Assembly (NCBI RefSeq): GCF_019375475.1
Contig: NZ_JAHXGQ010000014.1
Span: 62,001-126,000, forward strand
Origin: Saccharothrix obliqua
Lineage (GTDB): Bacteria > Actinomycetota > Actinomycetes > Mycobacteriales > Pseudonocardiaceae
Reading direction: 5' to 3'
Length of the DNA stretch: 64,000 nucleotides
Position 1 is the first letter of the stretch. Every line of letters starts with the position of its first letter. The position numbers were made by a program, and so were the translations under genes. Shown here piece by piece: positions 40,960 through 51,104 of this stretch. Under the pieces are notes generated by a model, which saw only the letters and a list, made by a program, of their open reading frames with translations, had not been told where the DNA came from and ran no database searches.

Positions 40960-43900
40960 CCACCGGTCTGGAGATCGCGATCATCGGCATGGCGTGCCGG
41001 TTCCCCGGCGCGCGCGACCGGGACGAGTTCTGGCGCAACGTGCGTGGCGGCGTCGAGTCGATCACGCGCTTCACCACGCGGGAACTGGCTGACGCGGGCG
41101 TGCCCGAGGACGCCCTGGCCGACCCGGCGTACGTGCGCGCGCAGGGCGTGCTCGCCGGGGCCGACCTGTTCGACGCGGGCTTCTTCGGCTTGAGCCCCAA
41201 GGAGGCCGACCTGGTCGACCCCCAGCAACGCGCGTTGCTGGAGTGCGCGTGGGAGGCGTTGGAGGACGCGGGGTGGGACCCGGCCCGCGTGCCCGGTCCG
41301 GTCGGCGTCTTCGCGGGCACCTACTACAACAGCTACCTGCCGGGGCTGCCGCCGACGGACGACCCGGCGGAGCGGTTCGCCCGCGACATCGCCAACGAGA
41401 AGGACTACGTGGCGGCCCGCATCGCCTACAAGCTCGACCTGACCGGTCCGGCCGTGACGGTCCAGTCCGCGTGCTCCACCTCGCTGGTCGCGGTGCACCT
41501 GGCCGGGCAGGCGTTGCTGAGCGGCGGTTGCGACCTCGCGCTGGCGGGCGGCGCGACGGTGCGCGCCCGTCAGGTGGTGGGCTACCACCACCAGCCCGGC
41601 GGGATCTTCTCCGCCGACGGCAGCTGCCGCGCGTTCGACGCCGACGCCGACGGCACGGTGCCGGGCAACGGCGCGGGCGTCGTGGTGCTCAAGCGGCTGG
41701 CCGACGCGCTCGCCGACGGGGACACGGTGCACGCCGTGATCCTCGGCTCGGCGATCGGCAACGACGGCGCCGACCGCGCGGGTTTCACCGCGCCCGGCGT
41801 GACGGGCCAGGCCGCGGTGATCAGGGCGGCGCACGCGATGGCGGGCACGGACCCGGCGAGCGTCGGCTACGTGGAGACCCACGGCAGCGCGACCCGGCTC
41901 GGCGACCCGATCGAGGTCGAGGCGCTGACCCGGGTGTTCCGCGCGGCGGGCGCGCCCGCCGGCACGTGCGCGATCGGTTCGGTGAAGACCAACATCGGGC
42001 ACACCCACGCGGCGTCGGGCGTCGCCGGGCTGATCAAGGCGGCGTTGTCGGTCCGCGACGGCGTGCTGCCGCCGAGCCTGCACTTCACCCGCCCCAACCC
42101 GGAGATCCCGTTCGACCGCACGCCGTTCCACGTCAACACCGAGCTGCGCGACTGGCCCGCGGACGGGCGTCCGCGCCGCGCCGGGGTCACGTCGCTGGGC
42201 ATGGGCGGCACCAACGCGCACGTGGTGCTGGAGCAGCCGCCACCGCCGCCGCCCGCCCCGACCGGTGGTCCGGCGCGGCTGCTGGTGCTCTCGGCGCGCA
42301 CCGCGGACGCGTTGGAGGAGGCGACCGACCGGCTGGCCGGGCACCTGGCCCGCACGGACCAGGAACCGGCCGACGTCGAGCACACCCTGCGCACCGGTCG
42401 GCGTGCGTTCGCGCACCGGCGGTTCGTCATCGCCGACGACCTGGCCACCGCCGCGCGGTCGCTGGCCACCCGCGACCCGCGTGCCGTGCACACCGGCCCG
42501 CCCGCCGGGCGGGAGCGGCCGATCGCCTTCATGTTCCCCGGCCTCGGCGAGCAGCGCCCCGGCATGGGCGCGGGCCTGTACCGGACCCAGCCGGCGTTCC
42601 GGGAGGCGGTGGACCGCTGCGCCGAGCTGCTGCGCCCGGAACTGGGCCGCGACATCCGCGAGCTGCTGCACCCGGCCGACGCCGAGGAGGGCGGCCGGGT
42701 CGACCTCCGCCGCGTGCTGGGCCGCGGTGGCGCGCCCCGGACGTCGGAGCTGGACCGGACCCGGTACGCGCAGCCGGCCGTGTTCGTCACCGAGTACGCG
42801 CTCGCACAGCTGTGGTTGGCGCACGGCGTGCGCCCGGACGCCATGATCGGCTACAGCATCGGCGAGTACGTCGCCGCGTGCCTGTCCGGTGTGCTCACGC
42901 TGGAGGACGCGCTGCGCCTGGTCGCGTGCCGGGCGCGGTTGATCGACGGCCTGCCGCCCGGCGCGATGCTGGCCGTGCCGCTCGCCGAGGACGAGGTCTC
43001 CGCGTCGCTGCCGCCCGGTGTCGCGGTGGCGGCGGTCAACGGGCCGCGCCTGTGCGTGGTCGCGGGACCGGTGGACGACGTCGCCGCGCTGCGTGACCGG
43101 CTCGCCGCGCGGGGCGTGGCGGCCACCGCCGTGCAGACCTCGCACGCCTTCCACTCGCCCATGATGGACCCGATCGCCGAGGAGTTCGCCGAACTGGTGG
43201 CCGGCACGCCGGCCGGTGCGCCGCGCATCCCGTACCTGTCCAATGTGGATGGTCGGTGGGTGACGGCGGAGGACGTGGCGGACCCCGCCTACTGGGTGCG
43301 GCACCTGCGGATGCCGGTGCGCTTCGCGCGGGGCGTCGAGCGGCTGTGGGAGCAGCCGGGCAGGCTGCTGCTGGAGGTCGGTCCGGGTAGGACGTTGAGC
43401 AGCCTCGCGCTCCAGCTCGCGCCCGACGACCCGGACCAGGGCGTCCGCGCGGTGCCCAGCCTGCCCGGCGTGTTCGACCGCGAACCCGAGGACCGCTTCT
43501 TCCTCGGCGCGGTCGGGAAGCTCTGGCTGTCCGGGGTGGACGTCGAGCGGCCGGCCGAGCCGGGGCCCGCGCCCCGCCGGGTGCCGCTGCCCACGTACCC
43601 GTTCCAGCGCGAGCGCCACTGGGTGGAGCCCGCGCCGGAGCCCGCGCGGGCGCGACCGCCCGCCACGCAGGAACCCGCCGTGGCCGACTGGTTCCACGCG
43701 CCCGCCTGGGCCCCGCTGCCGCCGCACCCGCGGCACGCGGCCGTCCCGACGTCGACCGGCGAGCACTGGCTGCTGCTGGCCGACCGGGCCGGGGCGTGCC
43801 GCGACCTCGCGGACGCGTTGACCGCGGCCGGGCACGAGGTGACCGTGCGGGGCGGCCCGCCGCCGGACCACGACTACGACGCGTTGCTGGCCGAGCTGCG

Positions 43901-46364
43901 GGAGCAGGGCCGGGCGCCCCGGCGGATCGCGTACCTGCTGGGTCCGGACGCGGTCGGCGAGGACGGTTCGACCGCGTTCTCCGACCTGCTCGCGTTGACC
44001 GGCGCGCTCGGCAGGCTGCCGGGCACCGACCCGGTGGACCTGGCCGTCGTGACGCGCGAGCTGATGGTGGTCACCGGAGCGGAGCGCGGCTCGCCGGAGC
44101 AGGCGGCGGTCCTCGGCCCGTGTCGGGTGCTGCCCCTGGAGCACCCGCACCTGGCGTGCCGCGTCGTCGACATCGCGTTGGACGGCGACCCGACCGAGCG
44201 CACCGGGGGCCTGTTCGCGGAACTGGTCGACCCCTCCGGTGAGGCGGTCGTCGCGCTGCGCGGGCGGCGGCGCTGGCGGCAGGTGTTCCACCGGGTGCGG
44301 CTGGCCGTCGACCGGCCCGCGACGCCCGGCCGCCACTACGTGATCACCGGCGGTCTCGGCGCGGTCGGCCTCGCCCTCGCCGACCACCTGGTGCGCGTCG
44401 AGCACGCCGTGGTGACGTTGATCGGCCGCACCCCGCTGCCGGACCGCGCGGAGTGGCCTGCCTGGCTCGCCCGCGCCGGCCACGCCGACGCGACCACCGC
44501 CCGCATCCGGGCGATCACCGCGTTGGAGGAGGCGGGTGGACCGGTGCTCACGCTCGCCGCGGACGTCACCGACACCACGCGGCTGCGTGCCGCGTTCGCC
44601 CGCGCCGCGCGGGTCGCGCCGATCGACTGCGTCGTGCACGCCGCCGGCGTCGCGGGTGGCGGCCTCATCCAGCTCAAGGACCCCGAGGCGGCCGAGCGCG
44701 TGCTCGCGCCGAAGGTGCGTGGCGGCGCGGCGGTGGTGGAGCTGGCCGAGGAGTTCGACGTGGCGCAGGTGGTGCTGTGCTCCTCGACGCTGGCCGTCAC
44801 CGGCGCCATCGGCCAGGTCGACTACGTGGCGGGCAACGCCGTGCTGGACGCGCTCGCCCACCACGCCGCCGCGCGGGGCCACCGCGCGGAGGTCGTCGCG
44901 GTCGACTGGGACGCCTGGCGGCAGGCGGGCATGGCGCACCGCCACCTCGCGGGCGACCACGGCGGTCCGGGTCCGGTGGACCACCCGCTGCTGGACGCCT
45001 GCCTGGAGCACACCAGCACCCACGCGGTGTACCGGGCGGCGCTCGGCGGCGAGGCGTCGTGGTTGACCGACGAGCACCGGATGCGGGGCGAACCGGTGGT
45101 GCCGGGCACCGGCCACCTCGAACTGGTCCGCGCGGTGTGCGCCGAACTGGCCGGACCGGGCCCGGTGACGTTGACCGACGTGCGGTTCTACACGCCGTTC
45201 ATGGCGAGCGCGGGTCGTGAGCTGCGCGTGGTCGTGGACAAGACCGCGGTGCCCTGGCAGTTCACCACGGTGAGCCAACTGCCCGACGGGCGGTGGCAGG
45301 CGCACGCCGCGGGCGGGGTGGGCCCCGCGCCCGCCGCCGAACCGCGGGTGTTCGACCTCGCGGCGATCACCGCGCGCACCGCGGACCTGGGCCGGGTCGA
45401 GCACGTGGGCCCGATGGGCTTCGGCCCGCGTTCCCGCTGCGTGCGGCGGATTCACGCGGGCGAGCGGGAAGCACTGGCCGAGCTGGAGCTGCCCGCGGAG
45501 TTCGCGGGCGACCTGGACCACCTGGAGCTGCACCCGTCGCTGCTGGACCTGGCCGCCGGTTTCGTCGGCCTGCACCTGGACGAGGAGTTCCGCGTCCCGG
45601 TCACCTACGGCGAGTTGCGCTGCCTGCGGCCGATGCCGCGCCGCCTGTTCAGCTACCACCGCTACGCCGACACCGCCGCCGAGCGCGCCGGCCGGGAGAC
45701 GACCACGGCCGACTTCGTCCTGCTGGACGAGGACGGGCGGGAACTGGTGGCCGTCGACGGTTTCGTGCTCAAGCGGGTCGGCGACCTGGACGAGGTGCTG
45801 GCCGGCGCCCGCGCCGGCGACAGCCGGGAGATCGCCGTGTTCCGGTACCCGGAGTCGGCGACGCCCGCCGCCGGCGGCGCGCCGCTCGCGGCGCACCTGG
45901 AGACCGGCATCCGGCCCGCCGAGGGCGGTGTGGCGCTGAGCCGCGTGCTGGCCGCGGGCATCGGGCCGCAGGTCGTGGTGTGCACCAGGGACCTCGCCGC
46001 GGTGGCGGCCGACATCGCGCGCGACGCCGCGGGCGACCGGACGTCGATCAGCAGGCGGGCGGGCGACGGCGACCGGCGGCGCGACGTCCTGACGCCCTAC
46101 CGCGCGCCGGGCGACGAGTTGGAGCGGCTGCTCGCGGGCATCTGGCAGGAACTGCTGGGCGTCGGCCGGGTCGGCGTGGACGACGTGTTCGCCGAACTGG
46201 GCGGCCACTCGCTGACCGGGCTGGAGGTGGTGGGCCGCATCAACCGGCAGCTCGGCGTGCGCACGTCGCTGGCCGAACTGCTGGCGGCGCCCACGGTGGC
46301 CGAGCTGGCGGCGCTGCTGCGGCCGGCGGTGGCCCGGACGTGGGCCGGTGGGGTGGACGCATGA
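40956..46364 (+). CDS. Type I polyketide synthase KS-AT-KR-DH-ACP
   Basis: An 1802-residue single PKS module. KS (about 6-430) has Cys173 in 'VQSACSTSL' and the His motifs 'VETHGSATRLGD' and 'NIGHTHAASG'. AT (about 520-820) has Ser634 in 'IGYSIGEYVAA' and 'HAFHS' at 730-734, the malonyl-type signature. KR (about 1120-1320) has 'TGGLGAVG' and Tyr1290. DH (about 1350-1620) has His1374 in 'HRMRGEPVVPG' and Asp1531 in 'LHPSLLDLAAG'. The ACP Ser is 1752. No ER, TE or PPTase. The KR-before-DH order recalls enediyne PKSEs, but those carry an internal ACP and a C-terminal PPTase, which are absent, and the KS is of ordinary modular type. It is followed by hydroxymalonyl-ACP genes. Confidence 0.95.
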   Translation: MTTGLEIAIIGMACRFPGARDRDEFWRNVRGGVESITRFTTRELADAGVPEDALADPAYVRAQGVLAGADLFDAGFFGLSPKEADLVDPQQRALLECAWEALEDAGWDPARVPGPVGVFAGTYYNSYLPGLPPTDDPAERFARDIANEKDYVAARIAYKLDLTGPAVTVQSACSTSLVAVHLAGQALLSGGCDLALAGGATVRARQVVGYHHQPGGIFSADGSCRAFDADADGTVPGNGAGVVVLKRLADALADGDTVHAVILGSAIGNDGADRAGFTAPGVTGQAAVIRAAHAMAGTDPASVGYVETHGSATRLGDPIEVEALTRVFRAAGAPAGTCAIGSVKTNIGHTHAASGVAGLIKAALSVRDGVLPPSLHFTRPNPEIPFDRTPFHVNTELRDWPADGRPRRAGVTSLGMGGTNAHVVLEQPPPPPPAPTGGPARLLVLSARTADALEEATDRLAGHLARTDQEPADVEHTLRTGRRAFAHRRFVIADDLATAARSLATRDPRAVHTGPPAGRERPIAFMFPGLGEQRPGMGAGLYRTQPAFREAVDRCAELLRPELGRDIRELLHPADAEEGGRVDLRRVLGRGGAPRTSELDRTRYAQPAVFVTEYALAQLWLAHGVRPDAMIGYSIGEYVAACLSGVLTLEDALRLVACRARLIDGLPPGAMLAVPLAEDEVSASLPPGVAVAAVNGPRLCVVAGPVDDVAALRDRLAARGVAATAVQTSHAFHSPMMDPIAEEFAELVAGTPAGAPRIPYLSNVDGRWVTAEDVADPAYWVRHLRMPVRFARGVERLWEQPGRLLLEVGPGRTLSSLALQLAPDDPDQGVRAVPSLPGVFDREPEDRFFLGAVGKLWLSGVDVERPAEPGPAPRRVPLPTYPFQRERHWVEPAPEPARARPPATQEPAVADWFHAPAWAPLPPHPRHAAVPTSTGEHWLLLADRAGACRDLADALTAAGHEVTVRGGPPPDHDYDALLAELREQGRAPRRIAYLLGPDAVGEDGSTAFSDLLALTGALGRLPGTDPVDLAVVTRELMVVTGAERGSPEQAAVLGPCRVLPLEHPHLACRVVDIALDGDPTERTGGLFAELVDPSGEAVVALRGRRRWRQVFHRVRLAVDRPATPGRHYVITGGLGAVGLALADHLVRVEHAVVTLIGRTPLPDRAEWPAWLARAGHADATTARIRAITALEEAGGPVLTLAADVTDTTRLRAAFARAARVAPIDCVVHAAGVAGGGLIQLKDPEAAERVLAPKVRGGAAVVELAEEFDVAQVVLCSSTLAVTGAIGQVDYVAGNAVLDALAHHAAARGHRAEVVAVDWDAWRQAGMAHRHLAGDHGGPGPVDHPLLDACLEHTSTHAVYRAALGGEASWLTDEHRMRGEPVVPGTGHLELVRAVCAELAGPGPVTLTDVRFYTPFMASAGRELRVVVDKTAVPWQFTTVSQLPDGRWQAHAAGGVGPAPAAEPRVFDLAAITARTADLGRVEHVGPMGFGPRSRCVRRIHAGEREALAELELPAEFAGDLDHLELHPSLLDLAAGFVGLHLDEEFRVPVTYGELRCLRPMPRRLFSYHRYADTAAERAGRETTTADFVLLDEDGRELVAVDGFVLKRVGDLDEVLAGARAGDSREIAVFRYPESATPAAGGAPLAAHLETGIRPAEGGVALSRVLAAGIGPQVVVCTRDLAAVAADIARDAAGDRTSISRRAGDGDRRRDVLTPYRAPGDELERLLAGIWQELLGVGRVGVDDVFAELGGHSLTGLEVVGRINRQLGVRTSLAELLAAPTVAELAALLRPAVARTWAGGVDA

Positions 46365-47257
46365 GCACGACGACAGGGGAGAACATGAGCGGCACGAAGC
46401 TGGTGGGCGTCGTCGGGGCCGGGGTGATCGGCACCGGGGTGGCGCAGGCCGTGGCGGCGGCCGGGTACGGGGTGGTCCTCGTCGACCGCACCGAGGACGT
46501 CCTGGACACCGCCCGGCGGGGCGTGCGGGACGGGCTGCGGATGCGCCGCCTGCTCGGCGGCGGTGGTTCGCGCGAGGAGGACGCGCGCACGTTCGACCGG
46601 ATCGCGTTCACCACCGATCCCGCCGAGCTGGCGCCCGTCGACTTCGTGATCGAGAACGTCACGGAGGACTGGGAGATCAAGAAGTCGGTGTACCGGGTGC
46701 TGGACGAGGTGTGCCGCCCGGACCGCGTGTTCGCCGCGAACACGTCGGTCATCCCGATCACCGGTATCGCGGGCCTGGTCCGCGAACCGGGGCGGGTGCT
46801 GGGTATGCACTTCATGAACCCGGTGCCGCTGAAGGCCGTGGTGGAGGTCGTCCGCGGGCACTACACCACCGACGCGACGGTGGGCACCGCGCTGGACCTG
46901 CTCGCGCGCATGGGCGCGGAGGGCGTGGTGGTGGCCGACTCGCCCGGTTTCGTCACCAACCGGGTGCTGATGCCGACCATCAACGAGGCGGTGTTCCTCC
47001 TCCAGGAACGGGTGGCGGGCGTCGAGGAGATCGACCGGCTCTTCAAGGGCTGCTTCCACCACCGCATGGGTCCGCTGGAGACGGCCGACCTGATCGGGCT
47101 GGACACCGTGCTGCGCTCCATCGAGGGGCTGTTCCACAGCTTCGCGGACAGCAAGTACCGGCCGTGCCCGCTGCTGCGCGGCATGGTCGACGCCGGTCTC
47201 CTGGGGCGCAAGAGCGGGCAGGGCTTCTACTCCTACCGCGGGGACGTGGCGCGGTGA
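46361..47257 (+). CDS. 3-hydroxyacyl-CoA dehydrogenase-like (hydroxymalonyl-ACP pathway)
   Basis: A 298-residue 3-hydroxyacyl-CoA dehydrogenase homologue: 'VGVVGAGVIGTGVAQ' (NAD loop), 'FVIENVTEDWEIK', 'MHFMNPVPLKAVVEVV' and 'DSPGFVTNRVLMP'. With the ACP, acyl-CoA dehydrogenase and FkbH genes that follow, it matches the FkbK/OzmG/ZmaG member of the methoxymalonyl/hydroxymalonyl-ACP cassette, where it oxidises glyceryl-ACP to the aldehyde form. Start ATG 46361 overlaps the PKS stop. Confidence 0.9.
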   Translation: MSTTTGENMSGTKLVGVVGAGVIGTGVAQAVAAAGYGVVLVDRTEDVLDTARRGVRDGLRMRRLLGGGGSREEDARTFDRIAFTTDPAELAPVDFVIENVTEDWEIKKSVYRVLDEVCRPDRVFAANTSVIPITGIAGLVREPGRVLGMHFMNPVPLKAVVEVVRGHYTTDATVGTALDLLARMGAEGVVVADSPGFVTNRVLMPTINEAVFLLQERVAGVEEIDRLFKGCFHHRMGPLETADLIGLDTVLRSIEGLFHSFADSKYRPCPLLRGMVDAGLLGRKSGQGFYSYRGDVAR

Positions 47258-47277
47258 GCACGGCGGAAGGCGGGCAC

Positions 47278-47529
47278 ATGGACGACATCAGGCAGCGGGT
47301 ACGGGCATTTCTCGACCAGTTCCTGCACGGGCACCGGATCGACGACGACGAGAACTACTTCGCCACCGGGCACTTCAACTCGTTGTTCGTCATGCAGCTG
47401 GTGCTGTTCGTCGAGAACGAACTGGGCGTGCCGGTCGAGGACGAGGACCTGGAGATGGAGAACTTCAACAGCGTTTCGGCGATCGCGCGGATGGTCGAGC
47501 GCAAGAGCCGCGCGGCCGACCGGGGCTGA
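47278..47529 (+). CDS. ACP of hydroxymalonyl pathway (FkbJ-like)
   Basis: An 83-residue carrier with Ser35 in 'TGHFNSLFVMQLV', the typical asparagine-serine-leucine form of FkbJ/OzmE/ZmaD carriers. It should hold glyceryl, then 2-hydroxy-3-oxo-propionyl and hydroxymalonyl groups. ATG 47278 has GGAAGG in front; GTG 47254, in an overlap with the previous gene, is also possible. The acyl-CoA dehydrogenase gene follows after 5 bases. Confidence 0.9.
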   Translation: MDDIRQRVRAFLDQFLHGHRIDDDENYFATGHFNSLFVMQLVLFVENELGVPVEDEDLEMENFNSVSAIARMVERKSRAADRG

Positions 47530-47534
47530 CGGCG

Positions 47535-48724
<1,190 letters not shown>

Positions 48725-48728
<4 letters not shown>

Positions 48729-49792
48729 CGACCCATCCCGCGCGCCCGCGCGCCCGAACCGTCAAGTGCGTGGTCTGGGACCTCGACCACACGCTGTGGG
48801 ACGGGATCCTGCTGGAGGACGGCGAGGTGACGCCGCGACCCGAGGTCGTGGAGGTCATCCGGGAGCTGGACGGCCGCGGCGTGCTGCACTCCATCGCGAG
48901 CCGCAACGACCACGACGCGGCCACGGCGGCGCTGCGCCGGTTCGGGCTGCTGGACTACTTCCTGCACCCGCAGATCAACTGGGGCGCCAAGTCCGAGTCG
49001 GTGCGCGCGGTCGCCGAGGCGTTGAACATCGGGCTGGACGCGCTCGCGTTCGTCGACGACGACGAGTTCGAGCGGGCCGAGGTGGCGTTCGCCGTGCCCG
49101 AGGTGCTGTGCCTGGACGCCCGCGACCCGGGGCGGCTGACCGGGCTGTCGGAGCTGACGCCCGCCGTGGTCACCGAGGACGCCTCCCGGCGGCGTGAGAT
49201 GTACCGCGCCGAGGAGCGCCGCCGGGAGGTGGAGGAGCGGTACACCGGCGCGCCCGCGGAGTTCCTGGCGACGCTGGACATGCGGTTGCGCATCGCGCCC
49301 GCCCAGGAGGGCGACCTGGCGCGGGCGCACGAGCTGACCGTGCGGACCAACCAGCTCAACACGACGGGCCGGACGTACTCCCGCGAGCAGCTCGACCGGC
49401 TGCGGCTGTCGGCGGACCACGAGCTGCTGGTGGCCCGGTTGGACGACCGGTTCGGGCCCTACGGCACGATCGGGCTCGCCCTGCTGGAGACCGGCGAGCG
49501 GGTGTGGACGGTCAAGCTGCTGCTGATGTCCTGCCGGGTGCTCTCGCGCGGTGTCGGCGGCGTGCTCATCACGCACCTGCGCCGGCTCGCGGAGCAGGCC
49601 GGGGTGCGGCTGCGCGCGGACTTCGTGCCGACCGACCGGAACCGGATGATGCGGGTGACCTACCGGATGAACGGCTTCCGCGAGGTCGACCGGGACGGCG
49701 ACCAGGTGGTGCTGGAGGCCCGCCCGGACGACATCCCGCCCTTCCCGCCGTACCTGCGGGTGGAGGCGTCGTCGTGGCGGGAGGACGGGTGA
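48725..49792 (+). CDS. FkbH-like glyceryl-ACP synthesis protein
   Basis: A 355-residue HAD-like protein of the FkbH family. 'VVWDLDHTLWDG' contains the DxDxT active site (Asp19, Asp21), 'VDDDEFERAEV' the metal-binding acidic motif, and the C-terminal half is GNAT-like ('ELTVRTNQLNTTGRTYS', 'LLMSCRVLSRGVG'). It takes a glyceryl unit from 1,3-bisphosphoglycerate, removes phosphate and loads it on the dedicated ACP. No O-methyltransferase (FkbG type) is present, so the product should be hydroxymalonyl-ACP as in zwittermicin rather than methoxymalonyl-ACP. Confidence 0.95.
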
Positions 49793-50532
49793 CGACCGCG
49801 TCGCCGGTGGGCGTCGTGGTCCACCGGCCGGTCGCCGACGCCGCCGTCCGGCTGGTGTGCTTCCCGTACGCGGGCGGCGGCAGCTCCGCCTACGCCGGGT
49901 GGCCCCGCCACCTCGACGGGCGGGTGGAGGTCGTCGCCGTCCAGCTCCCGGGCCGGGAGGCCCGCCTGATGCGCCCGGCGTTCACCGACCTGGACGCGCT
50001 GGTGCCCGCCGTGGGCGAGGCGCTGGAGCCGTACCGGGACCGGCCGCTGGCGTTCTTCGGGCACAGCATGGGCGCGTTGCTGGCGTTCGAGCTGGCCAGG
50101 TGGTCGCGTGCGCGTGGGCAGGACGGACCCGTCCGCCTGTTCGTGTCGGCCCGGCCCGCGCCGCACCTGCGTGCCACGCCGCCGCCGGGGCTGTCCGAGC
50201 CCGACGACGTGGTGCTCACCCGGCTCGCCCGGCTGGGCGGCACGCCGCCGGAGCTGCTGGCCGACCGGCGGCTGATGTCGTTGCTGCTGCCGACGCTGCG
50301 CGCGGACTTCGCGGTCGTGCGCGGCTACCGCTACCGGCCGGACCCGCCGCTGCCGTGCCCGGTCACCGCGTGCGGCGGCGTCGACGACCCGGAGGTGGGC
50401 CGGGCGGACCTCGCCGCGTGGGCCGGGCACACCGCCTCGTCGTTCGACCTGCGGATGTTCCCCGGCGGCCACTTCTACCTGCGGGACTCGGCCGCCGCGC
50501 TGCTGCGGGTGGTGCGCGAGTCCCTGACCTGA
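49789..50532 (+). CDS. Type II thioesterase
   Basis: A 247-residue stand-alone thioesterase of the GrsT/RifR type: 'CFPYAGGGSSAYAGWP' at the N-terminus, Ser93 in 'FFGHSMGALLAFE' and the late His in 'PGGHFYL'. It should clear mis-primed carriers of the PKS/NRPS, though release of the product is possible because the PKS and NRPS have no TE domain of their own. GTG 49789 overlaps the FkbH stop. Confidence 0.9.
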   Translation: MTTASPVGVVVHRPVADAAVRLVCFPYAGGGSSAYAGWPRHLDGRVEVVAVQLPGREARLMRPAFTDLDALVPAVGEALEPYRDRPLAFFGHSMGALLAFELARWSRARGQDGPVRLFVSARPAPHLRATPPPGLSEPDDVVLTRLARLGGTPPELLADRRLMSLLLPTLRADFAVVRGYRYRPDPPLPCPVTACGGVDDPEVGRADLAAWAGHTASSFDLRMFPGGHFYLRDSAAALLRVVRESLT

Positions 50533-50545
50533 CGGGAGGCGGGTG

Positions 50546-51094
50546 ATGGCGGACGTCGCCGGGCCGCCGGGCGAGCGCGCGGTGTTCACCGACCTGACGC
50601 ACGACCTGACCGGCACGGCGATCACGGTCCGCGCCGGCGGGCCGGCCGACGTGCCCGCGGCCCTGGCGGCGGCCGGCGTGACCGCCGACCTGCTCACCGC
50701 GTGGCCGTCCGGGTCCGGGTTCGAGACCCGCTTCGTGGTGCCCCGCGACCGGCTCGCCGCCGTGCTCGCCGCGCTGGCGGCGGCCGGTCGGCGGGACGTG
50801 CGGGTCGAGGATGTGGTCCGATTGGCGGTACACGGGATCGGCATCCGCGTCGAACCCGCGGTGGTGGCGCGGATCCGGTGGGTGTTGGGCGAGGCGGGCG
50901 TGGACGTCCTGGCGGTGTCGACGTCGAACCGGCGGATCACGGTGGCGTGCCCGGAACGGCAGCTCAACGCCGCTATTGGTGCGCTTCGGGGCACGTTCGC
51001 GACCGAATCGGGCGCTGGGACGCTTCGGGATGTCGAAGTCACTCGCGTCGAGCGGCGCACGACGGAAGATGCGGCGGCCCGCGTCGGCGAGTGA
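50546..51094 (+). CDS. ACT-domain protein like the aspartokinase regulatory subunit
   Basis: The 182-residue protein looks like a tandem ACT-domain fragment of aspartate kinase without the kinase domain. The second half ('GIGIRVEPAVVARIRWVLGE', 'GVDVLAVSTSNRRITVAC') follows the LysC pattern closely, including the Ser-Thr-Ser before a beta strand; the first half is 'ITVRAGGPADVPAALAAAGV'. It could bind an amino acid and regulate another enzyme, or be a repurposed small-molecule binder. A DapB-like gene in the same operon belongs to the same primary pathway (aspartate family). ATG 50546 directly follows an in-frame GTG. Confidence 0.7.
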   Translation: MADVAGPPGERAVFTDLTHDLTGTAITVRAGGPADVPAALAAAGVTADLLTAWPSGSGFETRFVVPRDRLAAVLAALAAAGRRDVRVEDVVRLAVHGIGIRVEPAVVARIRWVLGEAGVDVLAVSTSNRRITVACPERQLNAAIGALRGTFATESGAGTLRDVEVTRVERRTTEDAAARVGE

Positions 51095-51104
51095 CGATCC
51101 GAAC

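Noticed and set aside
40956..46364. Possible enediyne PKS (PKSE)
   Set aside because: The KR-DH order is similar, but the ACP is at the C-terminus, there is no phosphopantetheinyl transferase domain, and the KS and AT are of the modular type. None of the usual PKSE partner genes is adjacent.
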